Of a DNA stretch of 64,000 nucleotides, positions 23,301 through 35,894 are shown piece by piece. Position 1 is the stretch's first letter, and each line of letters starts with the position of its first letter. The notes beneath the pieces are model-generated. The model was not told the DNA's origin and did no database searches. It worked only from the letters and a program-made list of their open reading frames with translations. Both the position numbers and the translations under genes were made by a program. This stretch comes from Leptoclinus maculatus (taxonomy: Eukaryota; Chordata; Actinopteri; Perciformes; Stichaeidae): positions 1-64,000 of the forward strand of contig JAVDOI010000079.1 of the NCBI GenBank assembly GCA_032191485.1, in the 5' to 3' direction.

Positions 23301-25670
23301 TAGATACTATTATTAAGTACAGTGATGATAACTGTGTCTTTATTAGTTATTAGTATTATTAGTTACTATTATTAAGTACAGTGATGATAACTGTGTCTTT
23401 ATTAGTTATTATTATTATTAGTTACTATTATTAAGTACAGTGATGATAACTGTGTGTCTTTATTAGTTATTAGTATTATTAGTTACTATTATTAAGTACA
23501 GTGATGATCACTGTGTCTTTATTAGTTATTAGTATTATTAGATACTATTATTAAGTACAGTGATGATAACTGTGTGTCTTTATTAGTTATTAGTATTATT
23601 AGTTACTATTATTAAGTACAGTGATGATAACTGTGTCTTTATTAGTTATTATTATTATTAGTTACTATTATTAAGTACAGTGATGATAACTGTGTCTTTA
23701 TTAGTTATTAGTATTATTAGTTACTATTATTAAGTACAGTGATGATAACTGTGTCTTTATTAGTTATTAGTATTATTAGTTACTATTATTAAGTACAGTG
23801 ATGATAACTGTGTGTCTTTATTAGTTATTAGTATTATTAGTTACTAGTATTAAGTACAGTGATGATAACTGTGTGTCTTTATTAGTTATTAGTATTATTA
23901 GTTACTATTATTAAGTACAGTGATGATCACTGTGTCTTTATTAGTTATTAGTATTATTAGATACTATTATTAAGTACAGTGATGATAACTGTGTGTCTTT
24001 ATTAGTTATTAGTATTATTAGTTACTATTATTAAGTACAGTGATGATAACTGTGTCTTTATTAGTTATTAGTATTATTAGTTACTATTATTAAGTACAGT
24101 GATGATAACTGTGTGTATTTATTAGTTATTAGTATTATTAGTTACTATTATTAAGTACAGTGATGATAACTGTGTGTCTTTATTAGTTATTAGTATTATT
24201 AGTTACTATTATTAAGTACAGTGATGATAACTGTGTGTCTTTATTAGTTATTAGTATTATTAGTTACTATTATTAAGTACAGTGATGATTACTGTGTCTT
24301 TATTAGTTATTAGTATTATTAGTTACTATTATTAAGTACAGTGATGCTAACTGTGTCTTTATTAGTTATTAGTATTATTAGTTACTATTATTAAGTACAG
24401 TGATGATAACTGTGTGTCTTTATTAGTTATTAGTATTATTAGTTACTATTATTAAGTACAGTGATGATCACTGTGTCTTTATTAGTTATTAGTATTATTA
24501 GTTACTATTATTAAGTACAGTGATGATAACTGTGTCTTTATTAGTTATTAGTATTATTAGATACTATTATTAAGTACAGTGATGATAACTGTGTGTCTTT
24601 ATTAGTTATTAGTATTATTAGTTAATATTATTAAGTACAGTGATGATAACTGTGTCTTTATTAGTTATTAGTATTATTAGTTACTAGTATTAAGTACAGT
24701 GATGATAACTGTGTGTCTTTATTAGTTATTAGTATTATTAGTTACTATTATTAAGTACAGTGATGATCACTGTGTCTTTATTAGTTATTAGTATTATTAG
24801 ATACTATTTTTAAGTACAGTGATGATAACTGTGTGTCTTTATTAGTTATTAGTATTATTAGTTACTATTATTAAGTACAGTGATGATAACTGTGTCTTTA
24901 TTAGTTATTATTATTATTAGTTACTATTATTAAGTACAGTGATGATAACTGTGTCTTTATTAGTTATTAGTATTATTAGTTACTATTATTAAGTACAGTG
25001 ATGATAACTGAGTGTCTTTATTAGTTATTAGTATTATTAGTTACTATTATTAAGTACAGTGATGATAACTGTGTCTTTATTAGTTATTAGTATTATTAGT
25101 TAATATTATTAAGTACAGTGATGATAACTGTGTCTTTATTAGTTATTAGTATTATTAGTTACTATTATTAAGTACAGTGATGATAACTGAGTGTCTTTAT
25201 TAGTTATTAGTATTATTAGTTACTATTATTAAGTACAGTGATGATAACTGTGTCTTTATTAGTTATTAGTATTATTAGTTACTATTATTAAGTACAGTGA
25301 TGATAACTGAGTGTCTTTATTAGTTATTAGTATTATTAGTTATTATTATTAAGTACAATGATGATAACTGTGTGTCTTTATTAGTTATTAGTATTATTAG
25401 TTACTATTATTAAGTACAGTGATGATAACTGTGTGTATTTATTAGTTATTAGTGTTATTAGTTACTATTATTAAGTACAGTGATGATAACTGTGTCTTTA
25501 TTAGTTATTAGTATTATTAGTTACTATTATTAAGTACAGTGATGATAACTGTGTGTCTTTATTAGTTATTAGTATTATTAGTTACTATTATTAAGTACAG
25601 TGATGATAACTGTGTGTCTTTATTAGTTATTAGTATTATTAGTTACTATTATTAAGTACAGTGATGATTA
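20340..25670. repeat. higher-order block 1, copy 1 (5331-bp period)
   Basis: Rare unit variants recur at a fixed offset of 5331 bp: 'gatgatga' 20393/25724, 'cttttttagtt' 20710/26041, 'tgaaaactg' 22071/27402 and 'agtgatgatt' 24281/29612. This shows that about 88 units were duplicated as one segment. Confidence 0.9.
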
Positions 25671-28600
25671 CTGTGTGTATTTATTAGTTATTAGTATTAT
25701 TAGTTACTATTATTAAGTACAGTGATGATGACTGTGTGTATTTATTAGTTATTAGTATTAATAGTTACTATTATTAAGTACAGTGATGATAACTGTGTCT
25801 TTATTAGTTATTAGTATTATTAGTTACTATTATTAAGTACAGTGATGATCACTGTGTGTCTTTATTAGTTATTAGTATTATTAGATACTATTATTAAGTA
25901 CAGTGATGATAACTGTGTCTTTATTAGTTATTAGTATTATTAGTTACTATTATTAAGTACAGTGATGATAACTGTGTGTCTTTATTAGTTATTAGTATTA
26001 TTAGTTACTATTATTAAGTACAGTGATGATCACTGTGTGTCTTTTTTAGTTATTAGTATTATTAGTTACTATTATTAAGTACAGTGATGATCACTGTGTG
26101 TCTTTATTAGTTATTAGTATTATTAGTTACTATTATTAAGTACAGTGATGATAACTGTGTGTATTTATTAGTTATTAGTATTATTAGTTACTATTATTAA
26201 GTACAGTGATGATAACTGTCTTTATTAGTTATTAGTATTATTAGTTACTATTATTAAGTACAGTGATGATAACTGTGTCTTTATTAGTTATTAGTATTAT
26301 TAGTTACTATTATTAAGTACAGTGATGATCACTGTGTGTCTTTATTAGTTATTAGTATTATTAGTTACTATTATTAAGTACAGTGATGATAACTGTGTGT
26401 ATTTATTAGTTATTAGTATTATTAGTTACTATTATTAAGTACAGTGATGATAACTGTCTTTATTAGTTATTAGTATTATTAGTTACTATTATTAAGTACA
26501 GTGATGATAACTGTGTCTTTATTAGTTATTAGTATTATTAGTTACTATTATTAAGTACAGTGATGATAACTGTCTTTATTAGTTATTAGTATTATTAGTT
26601 ACTATTATTAAGTACAGTGATGATAACTGTGTCTTTATTAGTTATTAGTATTATTAGTTACTATTATTAAGTACAGTGATGATCACTGTGTGTCTTTATT
26701 AGTTATTAGTATTATTAGTTACTATTATTAAGTACAGTGATGATCACTGTGTGTCTTTATTAGTTATTAGTATTATTAGTTACTATTATTAAGTACAGTG
26801 ATGATAACTGTGTGTATTTATTAGTTATTAGTATTATTAGTTACTATTATTAAGTACAGTGATGATAACTGTGTGTCTTTATTAGTTATTAGTATTATTA
26901 GTTACTATTATTAAGTACAGTGATGATCACTGTGTCTTTATTAGTTATTAGTATTATTAGTTACTAGTATTAAGTACAGTGATGATAACTGTGTGTCTTT
27001 ATTAGTTATTAGTATTATTAGTTACTATTATTAAGTACAGTGATGATAACTGTGTCTTTATTAGTTATTATTATTATTAGTTACTATTATTAAGTACAGT
27101 GATGATAACTGTGTGTATTTATTAGTTATTAGTATTATTAGTTACTATTATTAAGTACAGTGATGATAACTGTGTCTTTATTAGTTATTAGTATTATTAG
27201 ATACTATTATTAAGTACAGTGATGATAACTGTGTCTTTATTAGTTATTAGTATTATTAGTTACTATTATTAAGTACAGTGATGATAACTGTGTCTTTATT
27301 AGTTATTATTATTATTAGTTACTATTATTAAGTACAGTGATGATAACTGTGTGTCTTTATTAGTTATTAGTATTATTAGTTACTATTATTAAGTACAGTG
27401 ATGAAAACTGTGTGTCTTTATTAGTTATTAGTATTATTAGTTAATATTATTAAGTACAGTGATGATAACTGTCTTTATTAGTTATTAGTATTATTAGTTA
27501 CTATTATTAAGTACAGTGATGATCACTGTGTCTTTATTAGTTATTAGTATTATTAGATACTATTATTAAGTACAGTGATGATAACTGTGTGTCTTTATTA
27601 GTTATTAGTATTATTAGTTACTATTATTAAGTACAGTGATGATAACTGTGTCTTTATTAGTTATTATTATTATTAGTTACTATTATTAAGTACAGTGATG
27701 ATAACTGTGTCTTTATTAGTTATTAGTATTATTAGTTACTATTATTAAGTACAGTGATGATAACTGTGTCTTTATTAGTTATTAGTATTATTAGTTACTA
27801 TTATTAAGTACAGTGATGATAACTGTGTGTCTTTATTAGTTATTAGTATTATTAGTTACTAGTATTAAGTACAGTGATGATAACTGTGTGTCTTTATTAG
27901 TTATTAGTATTATTAGTTACTATTATTAAGTACAGTGATGATCACTGTGTCTTTATTAGTTATTAGTATTATTAGATACTATTATTAAGTACAGTGATGA
28001 TAACTGTGTCTTTATTAGTTATTAGTATTATTAGTTACTATTATTAAGTACAGTGATGATAACTGTGTGTCTTTATTAGTTATTAGTATTATTAGTTACT
28101 ATTATTAAGTACAGTGATGATAACTGTGTCTTTATTAGTTATTAGTATTATTAGTTACTATTATTAAGTACAGTGATGATAACTGTGTGTCTTTATTAGT
28201 TATTAGTATTATTAGTTACTATTATTAAGTACAGTGATGATAACTGTGTCTTTATTAGTTATTAGTATTATTAGTTACTATTATTAAGTACAGTGATGAT
28301 AACTGTGTGTCTTTATTAGTTATTAGTATTATTAGTTAATATTATTAAGTACAGTGATGATCACTGTGTCTTTATTAGTTATTAGTATTATTAGTTACTA
28401 GTATTAAGTACAGTGATGATAACTGTGTGTCTTTATTAGTTATTAGTATTATTAGTTACTATTATTAAGTACAGTGATGATAACTGTGTCTTTATTAGTT
28501 ATTATTATTATTAGTTACTATTATTAAGTACAGTGATGATAACTGTGTGTATTTATTAGTTATTAGTATTATTAGTTACTATTATTAAGTACAGTGATGA

Positions 28601-30640
28601 TAACTGTGTCTTTATTAGTTATTAGTATTATTAGATACTATTATTAAGTACAGTGATGATAACTGTGTCTTTATTAGTTATTAGTATTATTAGTTACTAT
28701 TATTAAGTACAGTGATGATAACTGTGTCTTTATTAGTTATTATTATTATTAGTTACTATTATTAAGTACAGTGATGATAACTGTGTGTCTTTATTAGTTA
28801 TTAGTATTATTAGTTACTATTATTAAGTACAGTGATGATCACTGTGTCTTTATTAGTTATTAGTATTATTAGATACTATTATTAAGTACAGTGATGATAA
28901 CTGTGTGTCTTTATTAGTTATTAGTATTATTAGTTACTATTATTAAGTACAGTGATGATAACTGTGTCTTTATTAGTTATTATTATTATTAGTTACTATT
29001 ATTAAGTACAGTGATGATAACTGTGTCTTTATTAGTTATTAGTATTATTAGTTACTATTATTAAGTACAGTGATGATAACTGTGTCTTTATTAGTTATTA
29101 GTATTATTAGTTACTATTATTAAGTACAGTGATGATAACTGTGTGTCTTTATTAGTTATTAGTATTATTAGTTACTAGTATTAAGTACAGTGATGATAAC
29201 TGTGTGTCTTTATTAGTTATTAGTATTATTAGTTACTATTATTAAGTACAGTGATGATCACTGTGTCTTTATTAGTTATTAGTATTATTAGATACTATTA
29301 TTAAGTACAGTGATGATAACTGTGTGTCTTTATTAGTTATTAGTATTATTAGTTACTATTATTAAGTACAGTGATGATAACTGTGTCTTTATTAGTTATT
29401 AGTATTATTAGTTACTATTATTAAGTACAGTGATGATAACTGTGTGTATTTATTAGTTATTAGTATTATTAGTTACTATTATTAAGTACAGTGATGATAA
29501 CTGTGTGTCTTTATTAGTTATTAGTATTATTAGTTACTATTATTAAGTACAGTGATGATAACTGTGTGTCTTTATTAGTTATTAGTATTATTAGTTACTA
29601 TTATTAAGTACAGTGATGATTACTGTGTCTTTATTAGTTATTAGTATTATTAGTTACTAGTATTAAGTACAGTGATGATAACTGTGTGTCTTTATTAGTT
29701 ATTAGTATTATTAGTTACTATTATTAAGTACAGTGATGATCACTGTGTCTTTATTAGTTATTAGTATTATTAGATACTATTATTAAGTACAGTGATGATA
29801 ACTGTGTGTCTTTATTAGTTATTAGTATTATTAGTTACTATTATTAAGTACAGTGATGATAACTGTGTCTTTATTAGTTATTATTATTATTAGTTACTAT
29901 TATTAAGTACAGTGATGATAACTGTGTCTTTATTAGTTATTAGTATTATTAGTTACTATTATTAAGTACAGTGATGATAACTGAGTGTCTTTATTAGTTA
30001 TTAGTATTATTAGTTACTATTATTAAGTACAGTGATGATAACTGTGTCTTTATTAGTTATTAGTATTATTAGTTAATATTATTAAGTACAGTGATGATAA
30101 CTGTGTCTTTATTAGTTATTAGTATTATTAGTTACTATTATTAAGTACAGTGATGATAACTGAGTGTCTTTATTAGTTATTAGTATTATTAGTTACTATT
30201 ATTAAGTACAGTGATGATAACTGTGTCTTTATTAGTTATTAGTATTATTAGTTACTATTATTAAGTACAGTGATGATAACTGAGTGTCTTTATTAGTTAT
30301 TAGTATTATTAGTTATTATTATTAAGTACAATGATGATAACTGTGTGTCTTTATTAGTTATTAGTATTATTAGTTACTATTATTAAGTACAGTGATGATA
30401 ACTGTGTGTATTTATTAGTTATTAGTATTATTAGTTACTATTATTAAGTACAGTGATGATAACTGTGTCTTTATTAGTTATTAGTATTATTAGTTACTAT
30501 TATTAAGTACAGTGATGATAACTGTGTGTCTTTATTAGTTATTAGTATTATTAGTTACTATTATTAAGTACAGTGATGATAACTGTGTGTCTTTATTAGT
30601 TATTAGTATTATTAGTTACTATTATTAAGTACAGTGATGA
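25671..30640. repeat. higher-order block 1, copy 2 (358 bp shorter)
   Basis: Markers match copy 1 at offset +5331 up to about 29620. From 'actgagtgtc' (25011/29984) and 'aagtacaatg' (25351/30324) onward the offset is +4973. Copy 2 therefore lacks 358 bp, i.e. six units, relative to copy 1, or copy 1 gained six. Confidence 0.88.
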
Positions 30641-31693
30641 TTACTGTGTCTTTATTAGTTATTAGTATTATTAGTTACTATAATAAAGTACAGTGATGAT
30701 AACTGTGTCTTTATTAGTTATTAGTATTATTAGTTACTATTATTAAGTACAGTGATGATAACTGTGTGTATTTATTAGTTATTAGTATTATTAGTTACTA
30801 TTATTAAGTACAGTGATGATAACTGTGTGTATTAATTAGTTATTAGTATTATTAGTTATTATTATTAAGTACAGTGATGATAACTGTGTGTCTTTATTAG
30901 TTATTAGTATTATTAGTTACTATAATAAAGTACAGTGATGATAACTGTGTCTTTATTAGTTATTAGCATTATTAGTTACTATTATTAAGTACAGTGATGA
31001 TAACTGTGTCTTTATTAGTTATTAGTATTATTAGTTACTATTATTAAGTACAGTGATGATAACTGTGTGTCTTTATTAGTTATTAGTATTATTAGTTACT
31101 ATTATTAAGTACAGTGATGATAACTGTGTCTTTATTAGTTATTAGTATTATTAGATACTATTATTAAGTACAGTGATGATAACTGTGTCTTTATTAGTTA
31201 TTAGTATTATTAGTTACTATTATTAAGTACAGTGATGATAACTGTGTGTCTTTATTCGTTATTAGTATTATTAGTTACTATTATTAAGTACAGGGATGAT
31301 AACTGTGTCTTTATTAGTTATTAGTATTATTAGTTACTATTATTAAGTACAGTGATGATAACTGTCTTTATTAGTTATTAGTATTATTAGTTACTATTAT
31401 TAAGTACAGTGATGATAACTGTGTCTTTATTAGTTATTATTATTATTAGTTACTATTATTAAGTACAGTGATGATAACTGTGTGTCTTTATTAGTTATTA
31501 GTATTATTAGTTACTATTATTAAGTACAGTGATGATAACTGTGTGTCTTTATTAGTTATTAGTATTATTAGTTACTATTATTAAGTACAGTGATGATAAC
31601 TGTGTCTTTATTAGTTATTAGTATTATTAGTTACTATTATTAAGTACAGTGATGATAACTGTGTCTTTATTAGTTATTATTATTAGTTACTAT
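30320..31693. repeat. higher-order block 2, copy 1 (1374-bp period)
   Basis: The markers 'ctataataaag', 'ttattagcattattag', 'ttattcgttattag' and 'cagggatgat' each occur again 1374 bp downstream (for example 30681/32055, 30961/32335, 31291/32665). The start overlaps the tail of block 1 copy 2. Confidence 0.9.
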
Positions 31694-33067
31694 TATTAAG
31701 TACAGTGATGATAACTGTGTGTCTTTATTAGTTATTAGTATTATTAGTTACTATTATTAAGTACAGTGATGATAACTGTGTGTATTTATTAGTTATTAGT
31801 ATTATTAGTTACTATTATTAAGTACAGTGATGATAACTGTGTCTTTATTAGTTATTAGTATTATTAGTTACTATTATTAAGTACAGTGATGATAACTGTG
31901 TGTCTTTATTAGTTATTAGTATTATTAGTTACTATTATTAAGTACAGTGATGATAACTGTGTGTCTTTATTAGTTATTAGTATTATTAGTTACTATTATT
32001 AAGTACAGTGATGATTACTGTGTCTTTATTAGTTATTAGTATTATTAGTTACTATAATAAAGTACAGTGATGATAACTGTGTCTTTATTAGTTATTAGTA
32101 TTATTAGTTACTATTATTAAGTACAGTGATGATAACTGTGTGTATTTATTAGTTATTAGTATTATTAGTTACTATTATTAAGTACAGTGATGATAACTGT
32201 GTGTATTAATTAGTTATTAGTATTATTAGTTATTATTATTAAGTACAGTGATGATAACTGTGTGTCTTTATTAGTTATTAGTATTATTAGTTACTATAAT
32301 AAAGTACAGTGATGATAACTGTGTCTTTATTAGTTATTAGCATTATTAGTTACTATTATTAAGTACAGTGATGATAACTGTGTCTTTATTAGTTATTAGT
32401 ATTATTAGTTACTATTATTAAGTACAGTGATGATAACTGTGTGTCTTTATTAGTTATTAGTATTATTAGTTACTATTATTAAGTACAGTGATGATAACTG
32501 TGTCTTTATTAGTTATTAGTATTATTAGATACTATTATTAAGTACAGTGATGATAACTGTGTCTTTATTAGTTATTAGTATTATTAGTTACTATTATTAA
32601 GTACAGTGATGATAACTGTGTGTCTTTATTCGTTATTAGTATTATTAGTTACTATTATTAAGTACAGGGATGATAACTGTGTCTTTATTAGTTATTAGTA
32701 TTATTAGTTACTATTATTAAGTACAGTGATGATAACTGTCTTTATTAGTTATTAGTATTATTAGTTACTATTATTAAGTACAGTGATGATAACTGTGTCT
32801 TTATTAGTTATTATTATTATTAGTTACTATTATTAAGTACAGTGATGATAACTGTGTGTCTTTATTAGTTATTAGTATTATTAGTTACTATTATTAAGTA
32901 CAGTGATGATAACTGTGTGTCTTTATTAGTTATTAGTATTATTAGTTACTATTATTAAGTACAGTGATGATAACTGTGTCTTTATTAGTTATTAGTATTA
33001 TTAGTTACTATTATTAAGTACAGTGATGATAACTGTGTCTTTATTAGTTATTATTATTAGTTACTAT
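31694..33067. repeat. higher-order block 2, copy 2, reaching the array end
   Basis: All block-2 markers are reproduced at +1374. Copy 2 stops within one unit of the array boundary, so the most recent duplication involved the array edge. Confidence 0.88.
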
Positions 33068-33078
33068 TATTAAGTACA

Positions 33079-34194
33079 GTGATCATGTGAACAGACACAA
33101 ACTTCTCTAAAGTCTCTCCAGCTGTTAAAGCCGACTGACAGCTGATCAGCTGATCCTCCGTCATCAGAAACAGACGTCGCTTCACGTGACGCTACAGAGG
33201 AAAGGACGTCTCTTGTCTCTTAAAACATATTTCCTCGTTTCCTCTCTCCTCACATGGTTTCCTTGCATCTCTCCATGCATCCCTGGTGGGAGGGACTAAG
33301 ACGCAAGGAAAGGACGCAAGTGAGGGAAACGAGGATGCATTTAAGAGACTTGTGATGTACCCAATGAGGCTGATATCAGATAACAAACAGCCTCACTGAA
33401 TAATAATAATAGATTTTATTTATATAGCGCTTTAAAAGGCACTCAAAGACACTTTACATGGTAAAAACAGAAACAATAAAAGCATTTATAATAACAACAA
33501 CATCTATGACATCATAACAGTAAGAAAGAAAGAAAACACACATGACTGACTTTAGAGGTTAAAGCAGATTTGAATAGGTAATGGCATAATGATACTGCTC
33601 TGTCTCTGCAGGTAGAAACAAATAATTTGCCAGAGAACCTTTATTGAATTGTTTACCTGCACGCAGACATTTTTAAATAGGTAAGAATGCTTGCAGACTG
33701 CTGGTAACTGCATGCATGTCTGTGTGCATGCATACCCAGTCTTTATCCATTGCCACTGACAAATAATGAATAAATTAAATAAAAACTCCGTCATTAGAAT
33801 GTTAACTCCTATTTCATTTAAACTCTACATGTTAAGGAAACATTTCTGACAATTATTTGATTCACATCAAAATAGAATATGTTTTCTCTGCAAGATAGAT
33901 TCCAGCAATGCAAGATTGTATCCACATAATGTGTGTTGTCCAGAGCATTTATACAATACACACTTTAGAGTTGACTAGTAGGTCCCCTCTTGTACCGTTA
34001 AGACTGACAGAAGCAACATCGATATGCAATTATGGATTAATAAGAAGCAAATTAGCACAGCAAATGATCCGTATTAAAAAAAGAGTAAATCAGTATGTTT
34101 AATCTGACCTTGCTATATTCATGAATTCATTTCAAATGAATACCCTGAAGATGCCAAAACAGCCACAAAAAAGTGTAGTCGACGCATGATTCAA
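33079..34194. other. non-coding, with an inverted LINE/SINE tail at 33403-33460
   Basis: Unique sequence after the satellite. At 33403-33460 'aataataataatagattttatttatatagcgctttaaaaggcactcaaagac' looks like the reverse complement of the 3' end and (ATT)n tail common to fish LINE/SINE families. No gene was recognised. Confidence 0.45.
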
Positions 34195-34400
34195 AAGCTG
34201 GCTACGACTGGGTTATTAAGAGCAAATACAAAATGAAATGTAATCCACAGGAGGAAGGGAACTCTTTAAAATGCATAATTTACCATTCCAAACAGGTCAT
34301 AAAAATGAACAATTCCACAGCAGAATATGAATTCCCTATGAAGAAAATTACACTTCCTCTTGTGATCAATCTTTAAATGTAACTTCAAAATGTTTTATAT
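34195..34400 (+). repeat. direct repeat copy 1 (uninterrupted, contains empty TTAA site)
   Basis: The block from 'ctacgactgggttattaag' to 'tgttttatatgat' recurs at 34590-34660 plus 35655-35795. In this copy the sequence around the TTAA (about 34266) is continuous, so it preserves the pre-insertion state of the second copy. Confidence 0.85.
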
Positions 34401-34589
34401 GATCACATTGTAGTCGGGACACAGACAGCAGAGCAAAATGATTTGAAGCTTCTGATGTCATGGTTAAGAAGACAACTTAAGTCACCTCTAAACCTCTGTC
34501 ACTCATGTAAAATATCACTGTAGCTGAACACTAAGGTGTTAACATACATTTATGCTGATGGGACACTTAACTTTGAGATCATAAAACCT

Positions 34590-34728
34590 GCCTACGATTG
34601 GGTTATTAAAAGCAATTACAAAATGAAATCTAATCCACAGGAGGAAGGGAACTCCTTTAACCTTTTCCTACCGAGAGGGTCCCTTAAGGGTCCCTTAAGG
34701 GAAGCTCCTATATGGTTTGATAAAAATA

Positions 34729-34762
<34 letters not shown>

Positions 34763-35795
34763 ATGTTGCATACCACGTGAAACTTCAGAACCTCGGTTAA
34801 AAGACTATTGATGCCATTTGTACATGCTCCAAACACAACTCACTCAAAGCCTATTATAATTACTACAGTACCATATTCATATTTCGCCAGGAGTGTGCAC
34901 ACCCACATATCCGGACCTAGCAATCGAAGCTCGATGCTAACAAAGAAACCGAGATTGCAGTAAACATGCCAACAGCACACAGATGAGGGACATATCTGTA
35001 ACATCTCTCTAAGTCATACTATCACTGAGATATGAGCAAACAGACACCAGCAACACAAATCACATTATCGTTTTTTTATGTCTGGTTGAATTTTCAAAAT
35101 AAAATAAAAAAAAAAAAAAAAAAAAGCCCAAAACTGCTGTATTAGGATGTATTGAACACCATTAGTAATATACAAGTGAAATATGTAGTTTGGTACATGA
35201 GAAAATTCAAATGGCACACATGGCACACATGGTGCCCAAATGCACATTTTGGAAACCTCGCCTAAACTCTCTGTACTAAAACCTCTAATTTTGTTCTGCT
35301 TCACTTTATCAAAGTCAAACTTTGCAGAGAGTGCACTGCTGACATGTTGTGCTATGATTTGGGAGAGGTGTTAGAAGTGTCAGCTGCCATTATTTCAAAG
35401 AAATTATGTCAAAAAGTGCTTTGTCTTCAGGCGAACTTGACACTTTTCAATTTGAGCTGTGTGCCATCTTCCTTTCCTCTTAACCAGTAACATATACACA
35501 ATATTTACACAATTCATACGAGCAACCCCTTCTTAGTGTTATTACTCCATTGAAATTATTCAAATAGACCATGTAGTTAGAGAGTAAGGCCCCTATGAGT
35601 ATGGGTATAGTATTTTCGAGCAGAAGCCTAAAAATGGGGCTAGGTAGGAAAAGGTTAAAGGGCATAATTCACCATTCCAAACATAAAAATGACCAACAAT
35701 TCCACAGCAGAATATGAATTCCCCATGGAGGAAATACACGTAATGTACACTTGTGATCAACCTTTAAAATGTAAAAATGTTTTATATGATTAAAG
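34590..35795 (+). repeat. direct repeat copy 2, split by a piggyBac-like insertion
   Basis: The left part (34590-34660) and right part (35655-35795) together match 34195-34400. They are separated by the element at 34661-35654, and the TTAA at the break is duplicated. Confidence 0.85.
34661..35654. mobile_element. non-autonomous piggyBac-like element, 994 bp
   Basis: It is flanked by TTAA on both sides (34657-34660 and 35655-35658). Terminal inverted repeats are CCTTTTCCTACC and GGTAGGAAAAGG. No transposase frame is present. It contains a poly(A) run of about 30 at 34730-34760 and a second A-rich run near 35104-35124. The family assignment follows from TTAA target duplication plus CC-starting termini. 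Confidence 0.85.
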
Positions 35796-35894
35796 ATTAG
35801 ATAAAGTAAACTTGTTGCTAATACTGCAGTCTGTGATATAAGTGCATGCAGCCAATTTACTTCTGATTGTAGTTTAAACATAATTCTCATTTAA

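Larger units (their letters stand above)
20041..33078. repeat. 13-kb AT-rich satellite/minisatellite array, 57/59/61-bp unit, ~217 copies
   Basis: The unit runs from 'agttactattattaagtac' through 'agtgatgataactgtg' to 'tctttattagttattagt' and 'attatt'. Length variants differ only in the number of GT steps after 'aact' (57, 59 or 61 bp). Units are usually over 95% identical. Recurrent single-base variants (gatgatCactg, ttagAtac, actaGtatt, attatTatta, gtgtAtttatt) mark positions. All frames contain stops, so it is non-coding. The variant 'cagtgatgatcactg' is a 7+1+7 palindrome. It lies upstream of the first visible cep128 exon, probably within an intron. The array ends abruptly in unique DNA at 33079. 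Confidence 0.97.

Noticed and set aside
20041..33078. CRISPR array
   Set aside because: Repeats are directly adjacent with no unique spacers, and the DNA is vertebrate.
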